A stretch of 64,000 nucleotides of DNA from Oscheius dolichura (Eukaryota; Nematoda; Chromadorea; Rhabditida; Rhabditidae), in the NCBI GenBank assembly GCA_932521035.1, contig OW051492.1:3162001-3226000 (forward strand), given 5' to 3'. The notes below the pieces were generated by a model. The model made no database searches. It had not been told where the DNA came from and saw nothing but the letters and a program-made list of their open reading frames with translations. This document shows positions 36,501-54,885 of the stretch, piece by piece. Made by a program: the position numbers and the translations under genes. Each line of letters begins with the position of its first letter. Position 1 is the stretch's first letter.

Positions 36501-39500
36501 CAATTCTTTTGGCTTTACCATCCGGAGTTTATAGTCCCGCCAATTCTTTTGGCTTTACCATCCGCAGGCTTTACCATCCGGAGTTTATGGTCCCGCCAAT
36601 TCTTTTGGCTTTACCATCCGGAGTTTATGGTCCCGCCAATTCTTTTGGCTTTACCATCCGCAGGCTTTACCATCCGGAGTTTGTGGTCCCGCCAATTCTT
36701 TTGGCTTTACCATGCGGAGTTTGTGGTCCCGCCAATTCTTTTGGCTTTACCATGCGGAGTTTATAGTCCCGCCAATTCTTTTGGCTTTACCATCCGCAGG
36801 CTTTACCATCCGGAGTTTATAGTCCCGCCAATTCTTTTGGCTTTGCCATCCGGAGTTTATGGTCCCGCCAATTCTTTTGGCTTTACCATCCGGAGTTTGT
36901 GGTCCCGCCAATTCTTTTGGCTTTACCATCCGGAGTTTGTGGTCCCGCCAATTCTTTTGGCTTTACCATGCGGAGTTTATAGTCCCGCCAATTCTTTTGG
37001 CTTTACCATCCGCAGGCTTTACCATCCGGAGCTTATGGTCCCGCCAATTCTTTTGGCTTTACCATCCGGAGCTTATGGTCCCGCCAATTCTTTTGGCTTT
37101 ACCATCCGCAGGCTTTACCATCCGGAGCTTATGGTCCCGCCAATTCTTTTGGCTTTACCATCCGCAGGCTTTACCATCCGGAGTTTGTGGTCCCGCCAAT
37201 TCTTTTGGCTTTACCATCCGGAGTTTATAGTCCCGCCAATTCTTTTGGCTTTACCATCCGGAGTTTATGGTCCCGCCAATTCTTTTGGCTTTACCATCCG
37301 CAGGCTTTACCATCCGGAGTTTGTGGTCCCGCCAATTCTTTTGGCTTTACCATCCGGAGTGTATAGTCCCGCCAATTCTTTTGGCTTTACCATCCGGAGT
37401 TTATAGTCCCGCCAATTCTTTTGGCTTTACCATCCGGAGTTTATAGTTCCGCCAATTCTTTTGGCTTTACCATCCGGAGTTTATAGTCCCGCCAATTCTT
37501 TTGGCTTTACCATCCGGAGTTTATAGTTCCGCCAATTCTTTTGGCTTTACCATCCGGAGCTTATGGTCCCGCCAATTCTTTTGGCTTTACCATCCGGAGT
37601 TTGTGGTCCCGCCAATTCTTTTGGCTTTACCATCCGCAGGCTTTACCATCCGGAGTTTATAGTCCCGCCAATTCTTTTGGCTTTACCATCCGGAGTTTGT
37701 GGTCCCGCCAATTCTTTTGGCTTTACCATCCGGAGCTTATGGTCCCGCCAATTCTTTTGGCTTTACCATCCGGAGTTTATGGTCCCGCCAATTCTTTTGG
37801 CTTTACCATCCGCAGGCTTTACCATCCGGAGTTTATAGTCCCGCCAATTCTTTTGGCTTTACCATCCGCAGGCTTTTCCATCCGGAGTTTGTGGTCCCGC
37901 CAATTCTTTTGGCTTTACCATCCGCAGGCTTTACCATCCGGAGTTTGTGGTCCCGCCAATTCTTTTGGCTTTACCATCCGCAGGCTTTACCATCCGGAGT
38001 TTATAGTCCCGCCAATTCTTTTGGCTTTACCATCCGCAGGCTTTACCATCCGGAGTTTGTGGTCCCGCCAATTCTTTTGGCTTTACCATCCGGAGCTTAT
38101 GGTCCCGCCAATTCTTTTGGCTTTACCATCCGGAGTTTATGGTCCCGCCAATTCTTTTGGCTTTACCATCCGCAGGCTTTACCATCCGGAGTTTATAGTC
38201 CCGCCAATTCTTTTGGCTTTACCATCCGCAGGCTTTTCCATCCGGAGTTTGTGGTCCCGCCAATTCTTTTGGCTTTACCATCCGCAGGCTTTACCATCCG
38301 GAGTTTATAGTCCCGCCAATTCTTTTGGCTTTACCATCCGGAGTTTATGGTCCCGCCAATTCTTTTGGCTTTACCATCCGCAGGCTTTACCATCCGGAGT
38401 TTGTGGTCCCGCCAATTCTTTTGGCTTTACCATCCGGAGTTTATAGTCCCGCCAATTCTTTTGGCTTTACCATCCGGAGTTTATGGTCCCGCCAATTCTT
38501 TTGGCTTTACCATCCGCAGGCTTTACCATCCGGAGTTTGTGGTCCCGCCAATTCTTTTGGCTTTACCATCCGGAGTTTGTGGTCCCGCCAATTCTTTTGG
38601 CTTTACCATCCGGAGTTTATGGTCCCGCCAATTCTTTTGGCTTTACCATCCGGAGTTTATAGTCCCGCCAATTCTTTTGGCTTTACCATCCGGAGTTTAT
38701 AGTCCCGCCAATTCTTTTGGCTTTACCATCCGGAGTTTATGGTCCCGCCAATTCTTTTGGCTTTACCATCCGGAGTTTATAGTCCCGCCAATTCTTTTGG
38801 CTTTACCATCCGCAGGCTTCACCATCCGGAGCTTATGGTCCCGCCAATTCTTTTGGCTTTACCATCCGGAGTTTGTGGTCCCGCCAATTCTTTTGGCTTT
38901 ACCATCCGGAGTTTATAGTCCCGCCAATTCTTTTGGCTTTACCATCCGCAGGCTTCACCATCCGGAGTTTGTGGTCCCGCCAATTCTTTTGGCTTTACCA
39001 TCCGGAGTTTATAGTCCCGCCAATTCTTTTGGCTTTACCATCCGCAGGCTTTACCATCCGGAGTTTATGGTCCCGCCAATTCTTTTGGCTTTACCATCCG
39101 GAGTTTATGGTCCCGCCAATTCTTTTGGCTTTACCATCCGCAGGCTTCACCATCCGGAGCTTATGGTCCCGCCAATTCTTTTGGCTTTACCATCCGGAGT
39201 TTGTGGTCCCGCCAATTCTTTTGGCTTTACCATCCGGAGTTTATAGTCCCGCCAATTCTTTTGGCTTTACCATCCGCAGGCTTCACCATCCGGAGTTTGT
39301 GGTCCCGCCAATTCTTTTGGCTTTACCATCCGGAGTTTATAGTCCCGCCAATTCTTTTGGCTTTACCATCCGCAGGCTTTACCATCCGGAGTTTATGGTC
39401 CCGCCAATTCTTTTGGCTTTACCATCCGGAGTTTATGGTCCCGCCAATTCTTTTGGCTTTACCATCCGGAGTTTATGGTCCCGCCAATTCTTTTGGCTTT

Positions 39501-42500
39501 ACCATCCGGAGTTTATGGTCCCGCCAATTCTTTTGGCTTTACCATCCGCAGGCTTTACCATCCGGAGTTTATGGTCCCGCCAATTCTTTTGGCTTTACCA
39601 TCCGGAGTTTATGGTCCCGCCAATTCTTTTGGCTTTACCATCCGGAGTTTATGGTCCCGCCAATTCTTTTGGCTTTACCATCCGCAGGCTTTACCATCCG
39701 GAGTTTGTGGTCCCGCCAATTCTTTTGGCTTTACCATCCGCAGGCTTTACCATCCGGAGTTTGTGGTCCCGCCAATTCTTTTGGCTTTACCATCCGCAGG
39801 CTTTACCATCCGGAGTTTGTGGTCCCGCCAATTCTTTTGGCTTTACCATCCGCAGGCTTCACCATCCGGAGTTTGTGGTCCCGCCAATTCTTTTGGCTTT
39901 ACCATCCGGAGTTTATGGTCCCGCCAATTCTTTTGGCTTTACCATCCGCAGGCTTTACCATCCGGAGTTTGTGGTCCCGCCAATTCTTTTGGCTTTACCA
40001 TCCGCAGGCTTTACCATCCGGAGTTTGTGGTCCCGCCAATTCTTTTGGCTTTACCATCCGGAGTTTATAGTCCCGCCAATTCTTTTGGCTTTACCATCCG
40101 GAGTTTATAGTCCCGCCAATTCTTTTGGCTTTACCATCCGCAGGCTTCACCATCCGGAGTTTGTGGTCCCGCCAATTCTTTTGGCTTTACCATCCGGAGT
40201 TTATAGTCCCGCCAATTCTTTTGGCTTTACCATCCGCAGGCTTTACCATCCGGAGCTTATGGTCCCGCCAATTCTTTTGGCTTTACCATCCGGAGCTTAT
40301 GGTCCCGCCAATTCTTTTGGCTTTACCATCCGCAGGCTTTACCATCCGGAGTTTGTGGTCCCGCCAATTCTTTTGGCTTTACCATCCGGAGTGTATAGTC
40401 CCGCCAATTCTTTTGGCTTTACCATCCGCAGGCTTCACCATCCGGAGTTTGTGGTCCCGCCAATTCTTTTGGCTTTACCATCCGGAGTTTATAGTCCCGC
40501 CAATTCTTTTGGCTTTACCATCCGCAGGCTTTACCATCCGGAGTTTATGGTCCCGCCAATTCTTTTGGCTTTACCATCCGGAGTTTATGGTCCCGCCAAT
40601 TCTTTTGGCTTTACCATCCGCAGGCTTCACCATCCGGAGCTTATGGTCCCGCCAATTCTTTTGGCTTTACCATCCGGAGTTTGTGGTCCCGCCAATTCTT
40701 TTGGCTTTACCATCCGGAGTTTATAGTCCCGCCAATTCTTTTGGCTTTACCATCCGCAGGCTTCACCATCCGGAGTTTGTGGTCCCGCCAATTCTTTTGG
40801 CTTTACCATCCGGAGTTTATAGTCCCGCCAATTCTTTTGGCTTTACCATCCGCAGGCTTTACCATCCGGAGTTTATGGTCCCGCCAATTCTTTTGGCTTT
40901 ACCATCCGGAGTTTATGGTCCCGCCAATTCTTTTGGCTTTACCATCCGGAGTTTATGGTCCCGCCAATTCTTTTGGCTTTACCATCCGGAGTTTATGGTC
41001 CCGCCAATTCTTTTGGCTTTACCATCCGCAGGCTTTACCATCCGGAGTTTATGGTCCCGCCAATTCTTTTGGCTTTACCATCCGCAGGCTTTACCATCCG
41101 GAGTTTGTGGTCCCGCCAATTCTTTTGGCTTTACCATCCGCAGGCTTTACCATCCGGAGTTTGTGGTCCCGCCAATTCTTTTGGCTTTACCATCCGCAGG
41201 CTTTACCATCCGGAGTTTGTGGTCCCGCCAATTCTTTTGGCTTTACCATCCGCAGGCTTTACCATCCGGAGTTTGTGGTCCCGCCAATTCTTTTGGCTTT
41301 ACCATCCGCAGGCTTTACCATCCGGAGTTTGTGGTCCCGCCAATTCTTTTGGCTTTACCATCCGCAGGCTTCACCATCCGGAGTTTATAGTCCCGCCAAT
41401 TCTTTTGGCTTTACCATCCGGAGTTTATGGTCCCGCCAATTCTTTTGGCTTTACCATCCGCAGGCTTTACCATCCGGAGTTTGTGGTCCCGCCAATTCTT
41501 TTGGCTTTACCATCCGGAGTTTGTGGTCCCGCCAATTCTTTTGGCTTTACCATCCGGAGTTTATGGTCCCGCCAATTCTTTTGGCTTTACCATCCGGAGT
41601 TTATAGTCCCGCCAATTCTTTTGGCTTTACCATCCGGAGTTTATGGTCCCGCCAATTCTTTTGGCTTTACCATCCGCAGGCTTCACCATCCGGAGCTTAT
41701 GGTCCCGCCAATTCTTTTGGCTTTACCATCCGGAGTTTGTGGTCCCGCCAATTCTTTTGGCTTTACCATCCGGAGTTTATAGTCCCGCCAATTCTTTTGG
41801 CTTTACCATCCGCAGGCTTCACCATCCGGAGTTTGTGGTCCCGCCAATTCTTTTGGCTTTACCATCCGGAGTTTATAGTCCCGCCAATTCTTTTGGCTTT
41901 ACCATCCGCAGGCTTTACCATCCGGAGTTTATGGTCCCGCCAATTCTTTTGGCTTTACCATCCGGAGTTTATGGTCCCGCCAATTCTTTTGGCTTTACCA
42001 TCCGCAGGCTTCACCATCCGGAGCTTATGGTCCCGCCAATTCTTTTGGCTTTACCATCCGGAGTTTGTGGTCCCGCCAATTCTTTTGGCTTTACCATCCG
42101 GAGTTTATAGTCCCGCCAATTCTTTTGGCTTTACCATCCGCAGGCTTCACCATCCGGAGTTTGTGGTCCCGCCAATTCTTTTGGCTTTACCATCCGGAGT
42201 TTATAGTCCCGCCAATTCTTTTGGCTTTACCATCCGCAGGCTTTACCATCCGGAGTTTATGGTCCCGCCAATTCTTTTGGCTTTACCATCCGGAGTTTAT
42301 GGTCCCGCCAATTCTTTTGGCTTTACCATCCGGAGTTTATGGTCCCGCCAATTCTTTTGGCTTTACCATCCGGAGTTTATGGTCCCGCCAATTCTTTTGG
42401 CTTTACCATCCGCAGGCTTTACCATCCGGAGTTTATGGTCCCGCCAATTCTTTTGGCTTTACCATCCGGAGTTTATGGTCCCGCCAATTCTTTTGGCTTT

Positions 42501-45500
42501 ACCATCCGGAGTTTATGGTCCCGCCAATTCTTTTGGCTTTACCATCCGCAGGCTTTACCATCCGGAGTTTGTGGTCCCGCCAATTCTTTTGGCTTTACCA
42601 TCCGCAGGCTTTACCATCCGGAGTTTGTGGTCCCGCCAATTCTTTTGGCTTTACCATCCGCAGGCTTTACCATCCGGAGTTTGTGGTCCCGCCAATTCTT
42701 TTGGCTTTACCATCCGCAGGCTTTACCATCCGGAGTTTATGGTCCCGCCAATTCTTTTGGCTTTACCATCCGGAGTTTATGGTCCCGCCAATTCTTTTGG
42801 CTTTACCATCCGGAGTTTATGGTCCCGCCAATTCTTTTGGCTTTACCATCCGGAGTTTATGGTCCCGCCAATTCTTTTGGCTTTACCATCCGCAGGCTTT
42901 ACCATCCGGAGTTTATGGTCCCGCCAATTCTTTTGGCTTTACCATCCGGAGTTTATGGTCCCGCCAATTCTTTTGGCTTTACCATCCGGAGTTTATGGTC
43001 CCGCCAATTCTTTTGGCTTTACCATCCGCAGGCTTTACCATCCGGAGTTTGTGGTCCCGCCAATTCTTTTGGCTTTACCATCCGCAGGCTTTACCATCCG
43101 GAGTTTGTGGTCCCGCCAATTCTTTTGGCTTTACCATCCGCAGGCTTTACCATCCGGAGTTTGTGGTCCCGCCAATTCTTTTGGCTTTACCATCCGCAGG
43201 CTTCACCATCCGGAGTTTGTGGTCCCGCCAATTCTTTTGGCTTTACCATCCGGAGTTTATGGTCCCGCCAATTCTTTTGGCTTTACCATCCGCAGGCTTT
43301 ACCATCCGGAGTTTGTGGTCCCGCCAATTCTTTTGGCTTTACCATCCGCAGGCTTTACCATCCGGAGTTTGTGGTCCCGCCAATTCTTTTGGCTTTACCA
43401 TCCGGAGTTTATAGTCCCGCCAATTCTTTTGGCTTTACCATCCGGAGTTTATAGTCCCGCCAATTCTTTTGGCTTTACCATCCGCAGGCTTCACCATCCG
43501 GAGTTTGTGGTCCCGCCAATTCTTTTGGCTTTACCATCCGGAGTTTATAGTCCCGCCAATTCTTTTGGCTTTACCATCCGCAGGCTTTACCATCCGGAGC
43601 TTATGGTCCCGCCAATTCTTTTGGCTTTACCATCCGGAGCTTATGGTCCCGCCAATTCTTTTGGCTTTACCATCCGCAGGCTTTACCATCCGGAGTTTGT
43701 GGTCCCGCCAATTCTTTTGGCTTTACCATCCGGAGTGTATAGTCCCGCCAATTCTTTTGGCTTTACCATCCGGAGTTTATAGTCCCGCCAATTCTTTTGG
43801 CTTTACCATCCGGAGTTTATAGTTCCGCCAATTCTTTTGGCTTTACCATCCGGAGCTTATGGTCCCGCCAATTCTTTTGGCTTTACCATCCGGAGTTTGT
43901 GGTCCCGCCAATTCTTTTGGCTTTACCATCCGCAGGCTTTACCATCCGGAGTTTATAGTTCCGCCAATTCTTTTGGCTTTACCATCCGGAGCTTATGGTC
44001 CCGCCAATTCTTTTGGCTTTACCATCCGGAGTTTATGGTCCCGCCAATTCTTTTGGCTTTACCATCCGCAGGCTTTACCATCCGGAGTTTATAGTCCCGC
44101 CAATTCTTTTGGCTTTACCATCCGCAGGCTTTTCCATCCGGAGTTTGTGGTCCCGCCAATTCTTTTGGCTTTACCATCCGGAGTTTATGGTCCCGCCAAT
44201 TCTTTTGGCTTTACCATCCGGAGTTTATGGTCCCGCCAATTCTTTTGGCTTTACCATCCGCAGGCTTTACCATCCGGAGTTTGTGGTCCCGCCAATTCTT
44301 TTGGCTTTACCATCCGCAGGCTTTACCATCCGGAGTTTGTGGTCCCGCCAATTCTTTTGGCTTTACCATCCGCAGGCTTTACCATCCGGAGTTTGTGGTC
44401 CCGCCAATTCTTTTGGCTTTACCATCCGCAGGCTTCACCATCCGGAGTTTGTGGTCCCGCCAATTCTTTTGGCTTTACCATCCGGAGTTTATGGTCCCGC
44501 CAATTCTTTTGGCTTTACCATCCGCAGGCTTTACCATCCGGAGTTTGTGGTCCCGCCAATTCTTTTGGCTTTACCATCCGCAGGCTTTACCATCCGGAGT
44601 TTGTGGTCCCGCCAATTCTTTTGGCTTTACCATCCGGAGTTTATAGTCCCGCCAATTCTTTTGGCTTTACCATCCGGAGTTTATAGTCCCGCCAATTCTT
44701 TTGGCTTTACCATCCGCAGGCTTCACCATCCGGAGTTTGTGGTCCCGCCAATTCTTTTGGCTTTACCATCCGGAGTTTATAGTCCCGCCAATTCTTTTGG
44801 CTTTACCATCCGCAGGCTTTACCATCCGGAGCTTATGGTCCCGCCAATTCTTTTGGCTTTACCATCCGGAGCTTATGGTCCCGCCAATTCTTTTGGCTTT
44901 ACCATCCGCAGGCTTTACCATCCGGAGTTTGTGGTCCCGCCAATTCTTTTGGCTTTACCATCCGGAGTGTATAGTCCCGCCAATTCTTTTGGCTTTACCA
45001 TCCGGAGTTTATAGTCCCGCCAATTCTTTTGGCTTTACCATCCGGAGTTTATAGTTCCGCCAATTCTTTTGGCTTTACCATCCGGAGCTTATGGTCCCGC
45101 CAATTCTTTTGGCTTTACCATCCGGAGTTTGTGGTCCCGCCAATTCTTTTGGCTTTACCATCCGCAGGCTTTACCATCCGGAGTTTATAGTTCCGCCAAT
45201 TCTTTTGGCTTTACCATCCGGAGCTTATGGTCCCGCCAATTCTTTTGGCTTTACCATCCGGAGTTTATGGTCCCGCCAATTCTTTTGGCTTTACCATCCG
45301 CAGGCTTTACCATCCGGAGTTTATAGTCCCGCCAATTCTTTTGGCTTTACCATCCGCAGGCTTTTCCATCCGGAGTTTGTGGTCCCGCCAATTCTTTTGG
45401 CTTTACCATCCGGAGTTTATGGTCCCGCCAATTCTTTTGGCTTTACCATCCGCAGGCTTTACCATCCGGAGCTTATGGTCCCGCCAATTCTTTTGGCTTT

Positions 45501-46503
45501 ACCATCCGGAGTTTGTGGTCCCGCCAATTCTTTTGGCTTTACCATCCGGAGTTTATAGTCCCGCCAATTCTTTTGGCTTTACCATCCGCAGGCTTTACCA
45601 TCCGGAGTTTATGGTCCCGCCAATTCTTTTGGCTTTACCATCCGGAGTTTATGGTCCCGCCAATTCTTTTGGCTTTACCATCCGCAGGCTTTACCATCCG
45701 GAGTTTGTGGTCCCGCCAATTCTTTTGGCTTTACCATCCGGAGTTTATGGTCCCGCCAATTCTTTTGGCTTTACCATCCGCAGGCTTTACCATCCGGAGT
45801 TTGTGGTCCCGCCAATTCTTTTGGCTTTACCATCCGGAGTTTATAGTCCCGCCAATTCTTTTGGCTTTACCATCCGGAGTTTATAGTCCCGCCAATTCTT
45901 TTGGCTTTACCATCCGCAGGCTTCACCATCCGGAGTTTGTGGTCCCGCCAATTCTTTTGGCTTTACCATCCGGAGTTTATAGTCCCGCCTATTCTTTTGG
46001 CTTCACCATCCGGAGTTTGTGGTCCCGCCAATTCTTTTGGCTGTACCATCCGGAGTTTATAGTCCCGCCAATTCTTTTGGCTTTACCATCCGCAGGCTTC
46101 ACCATCCGGAGTTTGTGGTCCCGCCAATTCTTTTGGCTTTACCATCCGGAGTTTATAGTCCCGCCAATTCTTTTGGCTTCACCATCCGGAGTTTGTGGTC
46201 TTGCCAATTCTTTTGGCTTTACCATGCGGAGTTTATAGTCCCGCCAATTCTTTTGGCTTTACCATCCGGAGTTTGTGGTCCCGCCAATTCTTTTGGCTTT
46301 ACCATCCGGAGTTTGTGGTCCCGCCAATTCTTTTGGCTTTACCATCCGGAGTTTGTGGTCCCGCCAATTCTTTTGGCTTTACCATCCGGAGTTTATAGTC
46401 CCGCCAATTTTTTTGGCTTTACCATCCGGAGTTTATTGTCCCGCCAATTCTTTTGGCTTTACCATCCGCAGGCTTTACCATCCGGAGTTTGTGGTCCCGC
46501 CAA
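12561..46503 (+). repeat. 34-kb minisatellite: 40-bp units mixed with 16-bp short units
   Basis: A continuous array of 33,943 bp. The long unit is 40 bp, starts ctttaccatccggag and ends tcccgccaattcttttgg. The short unit is ctttaccatccgcagg: the first 12 bases of the long unit plus cagg, a net loss of 24 bp. From the length alone I estimate roughly 750 long and about 200 short units; I did not count them. Main variants at the centre of the long unit are GTTTGTGG, GTTTATAG, GTTTATGG and GCTTATGG. Rarer ones are catgcgg for catccgg, aattttttttgg-type T runs, cttcacc and cttttcc starts, and atagttcc. The unit is 50% GC and 65% pyrimidine on the plus strand. Both unit lengths equal 1 modulo 3, so each unit shifts the reading frame by one. 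The overlapping plus-strand frames (up to 1033 codons) all end at the TAG of GTTTATAG units and are not evidence of genes. It ends mid-unit at the MITE junction. Confidence 0.98.
43245..45886 (+). repeat. Local higher-order duplication inside the array, period 1232 bp
   Basis: The variant order over 43469-44094 recurs at 44701-45326, an offset of 1232 bp. This includes the rare gtgtatag unit, the atagttcc unit and the cttttcc short unit. It shows that blocks of dozens of units are duplicated as wholes, not only unit by unit. Confidence 0.8.
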
Positions 46504-46851
46504 AAGAGAATCTACATATGTATTTGGGGCGGCAAGAGATCTAAACTGTAGGCAGAGGCGGGCCACCGACTAGGTCCGGCTCCGCCAAATAGCAACTTCC
46601 AGGGCTAAATTTGATACCGTTAGACCTCCTCGAGAGCAGTCGATTGACACCAAAATCAGTTTTTGGAAGCGATATTGGCCTTGTCACCCAAGGTTTGGCG
46701 CCTTTTTTCGGTTGTCACAATTCACGGTGACATGCAAATGAACTGAAAATTGGTGGATAACCATAAAACGAGGCGTAGAATATAACGGAAAAAGAATTGG
46801 AGCACGGGGATTTGTGGGAAACCCAGGGACAAGACTTATGTTACAACCTAA
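46504..46851 (+). mobile_element. Right half of the mariner-like MITE, truncated by the array
   Basis: Nearly identical to 3813-4101, starting aaaagagaatctacatatg and ending with the intact terminus ...caacctaa followed by TA (46852-46853). It has the full 248-bp arm (46604-46851), including the 54 bp missing from the right arm of the 3404 copy. The left arm and most of the centre are absent: the minisatellite stops in mid-unit exactly where the element begins, with a 2-base overlap (aa). It lies 75 bp beyond the stop codon of the P-glycoprotein gene, probably within its 3' untranslated region. Confidence 0.9.
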
Positions 46852-46926
46852 TAATTAATTATATTTACTGTATATGTAATAAAATACCCAAAGCACCAAG
46901 AAATTAGAGAAAGATACACGTAGTGC

Positions 46927-53059
<6,133 letters not shown>

Positions 53060-54880
53060 ATTAATCGGTTAAAAATTGTGGATTTTCAGGGAGAGATCAG
53101 GGATGAAAAAGGGGAGAGTAATAGGGGGACACAGCTGATGATAATCATCGATCACGGCACCCGACCGGCTTGTTGTGTACTTTTCGAAATTCGTGAGAAT
53201 TACATGTTCTCTGGGAAAAGAAAGAGGGACAGAGACGCTATTAGGAGTATTAGTTCTCCAGGAAAATGGGCACAGTGGGAGTGTCCCAAGAGGAAGAGGG
53301 GGATCTCCTTGGAGAGGGTCCTAGTCCCTGGCCTCACCTGGCTTTGCTGGCCTTCCTCAAGAGTGGCGTCCTCTCGTCGCTATTTTTATGTTTCATTTCT
53401 TCTTCCAATTACACAAGCCTGCTCCTGGAAAGATCTTGTTAATATTTCTACTTTTTTATAAAAAAAGTGCCTTATGTAACAGTTCGTTTTTTTGTGCTCG
53501 GGAGTCGAGAGTAAGCTCATTCGAACCGATAATTTTTGCTCAGCATTGCTTGCTATCTTAAAAACTTTGGGAGTGAAGGCGTGAGAAGGAATGGAGTCTC
53601 AAAGTTTCTAAAAATGGCACAACGTTTTTTGAGCTAGCGAGATGAGACTGGGGTCATTCGATGACGCTTGTCGCCGTCTCCCAGCTGAATCTTTTTTTGA
53701 ATTCTCAAAGTGCCACAGTGAGGAATAGACAAAGTTAAGTCCTTTTCCCATAGCCAGCCGGGTTCGGTCAGCTAGCGGTCAGAATGGTCCAGATTTTCTT
53801 TTGTCAAAGCCGGAGATTTCGACCGAAATTCCCAAAGTGGAGAAACCCCAAGCGCGGAACCTCCGTCAACAGAAAACGGGGGCGTCGGCCGGCCAAGGCG
53901 CCCCTCACAAAAAAACTGGGCACTTCTAGTCATACTATATAAAGGAAGTTGAAGATAGAAGAAACGTTGGAGTTCTCAAAAAGGACCCAGTCCAAACCCA
54001 CGCCGGTCACTTGAGGACCCTAGGAGCAGATGGGGGCAATCAGGCAGCCACTGTCCTACCACTGGCCGGCCCCATACTACAGAGCACAGTTGACCAGGTA
54101 GAGGAGCAGGGGCTGTTGGTGATCCCCTGGGTTCTGGATTCAAATGTTTCCGACGGCATTCAATTATTAAAACGGATAATGGTCTAGAATAACTGAAGAT
54201 GGACTAAAAAATTAGGGAAAAAACAAGAATTGATCCAGCTGGTTGCGGTGGCTGGTAATTTTGTTGACCATTATGTTCTGGCTCTCTCTCTCGTCTCTCG
54301 TCCTCCGATAAGATAGGTTCTGATAACCGAGGGGGACGGCATTTTGAGGGAGGAGGAGGAGGCGCCTCCTGAAAAATAACAACAAATAGCCTGGGGGCAT
54401 ATGATTGTTGAAAGTAGGGCAGAGATAAGATGTGCTCTCCTGGAAGATGAACCAGGGGAACAGGGAGGAGAGGACACGGGGCAGGTAGGCAATAGCAGGT
54501 GATAAAGAAGACTGGGGGAGGTGTTCGTAGGGGGACAGAAAGTCCGAAGGTCTAGGGGGACTGGAAATTTTTGGCCTTTTTGGACCCGAAAGGGGGGAAT
54601 AAAGGATCTGAACTAGAGGAGGACGAAGATTGTAGTCGAGACGATTGTCGAGCAGATGGGTGCGGCGATCGCTTGGCCACCACCAAGCGGTCGGGGGGAC
54701 ACCGTCGTAGAACAGGCCGATCTCCTCCTTCGGATGACGCGAGGCCAGGGGGGAACTCGTCCTCCTGTGGCTGTATCCACAAGAAATTTTCCCCGGTAGC
54801 TACCCAGCGCGCCATCTCATTGAAACCGCCAATTTCAGTCACTGGAGGGCCTCCACGGGATTGGCTACCTACATCGAGAC
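53060..54880. other. Upstream region of the ABC gene; no confident gene
   Basis: No supported gene. A plus-strand frame of 127 codons at 53078-53461 and a 73-codon minus-strand frame near 54271-54492 have no recognisable features. Promoter and 5' untranslated sequence of the minus-strand transporter should start just above 53059; no classical TATA element stands out. Confidence 0.4.
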
Positions 54881-54885
54881 ATGAA

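Noticed and set aside
12561-46503. CRISPR array
   Set aside because: There are no unique spacers: the units are contiguous, differ only by a few recurrent substitutions, and no cas-like gene is present. The neighbouring genes have introns, so this is eukaryotic DNA.
12561-46503. Telomeric or interstitial telomere repeat
   Set aside because: The unit contains no TTAGGC or TTAGGG-like hexamer series, and protein-coding genes lie on both sides.
12485-46573. Dozens of long plus-strand frames (up to 1033 codons) as repeat-protein genes
   Set aside because: They overlap in all three frames, start at arbitrary Met codons created by unit variants, and nearly all end at the TAG of one unit type. This is a consequence of the 40/16-bp periodicity. 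Kept only as a statistical question in the findings.
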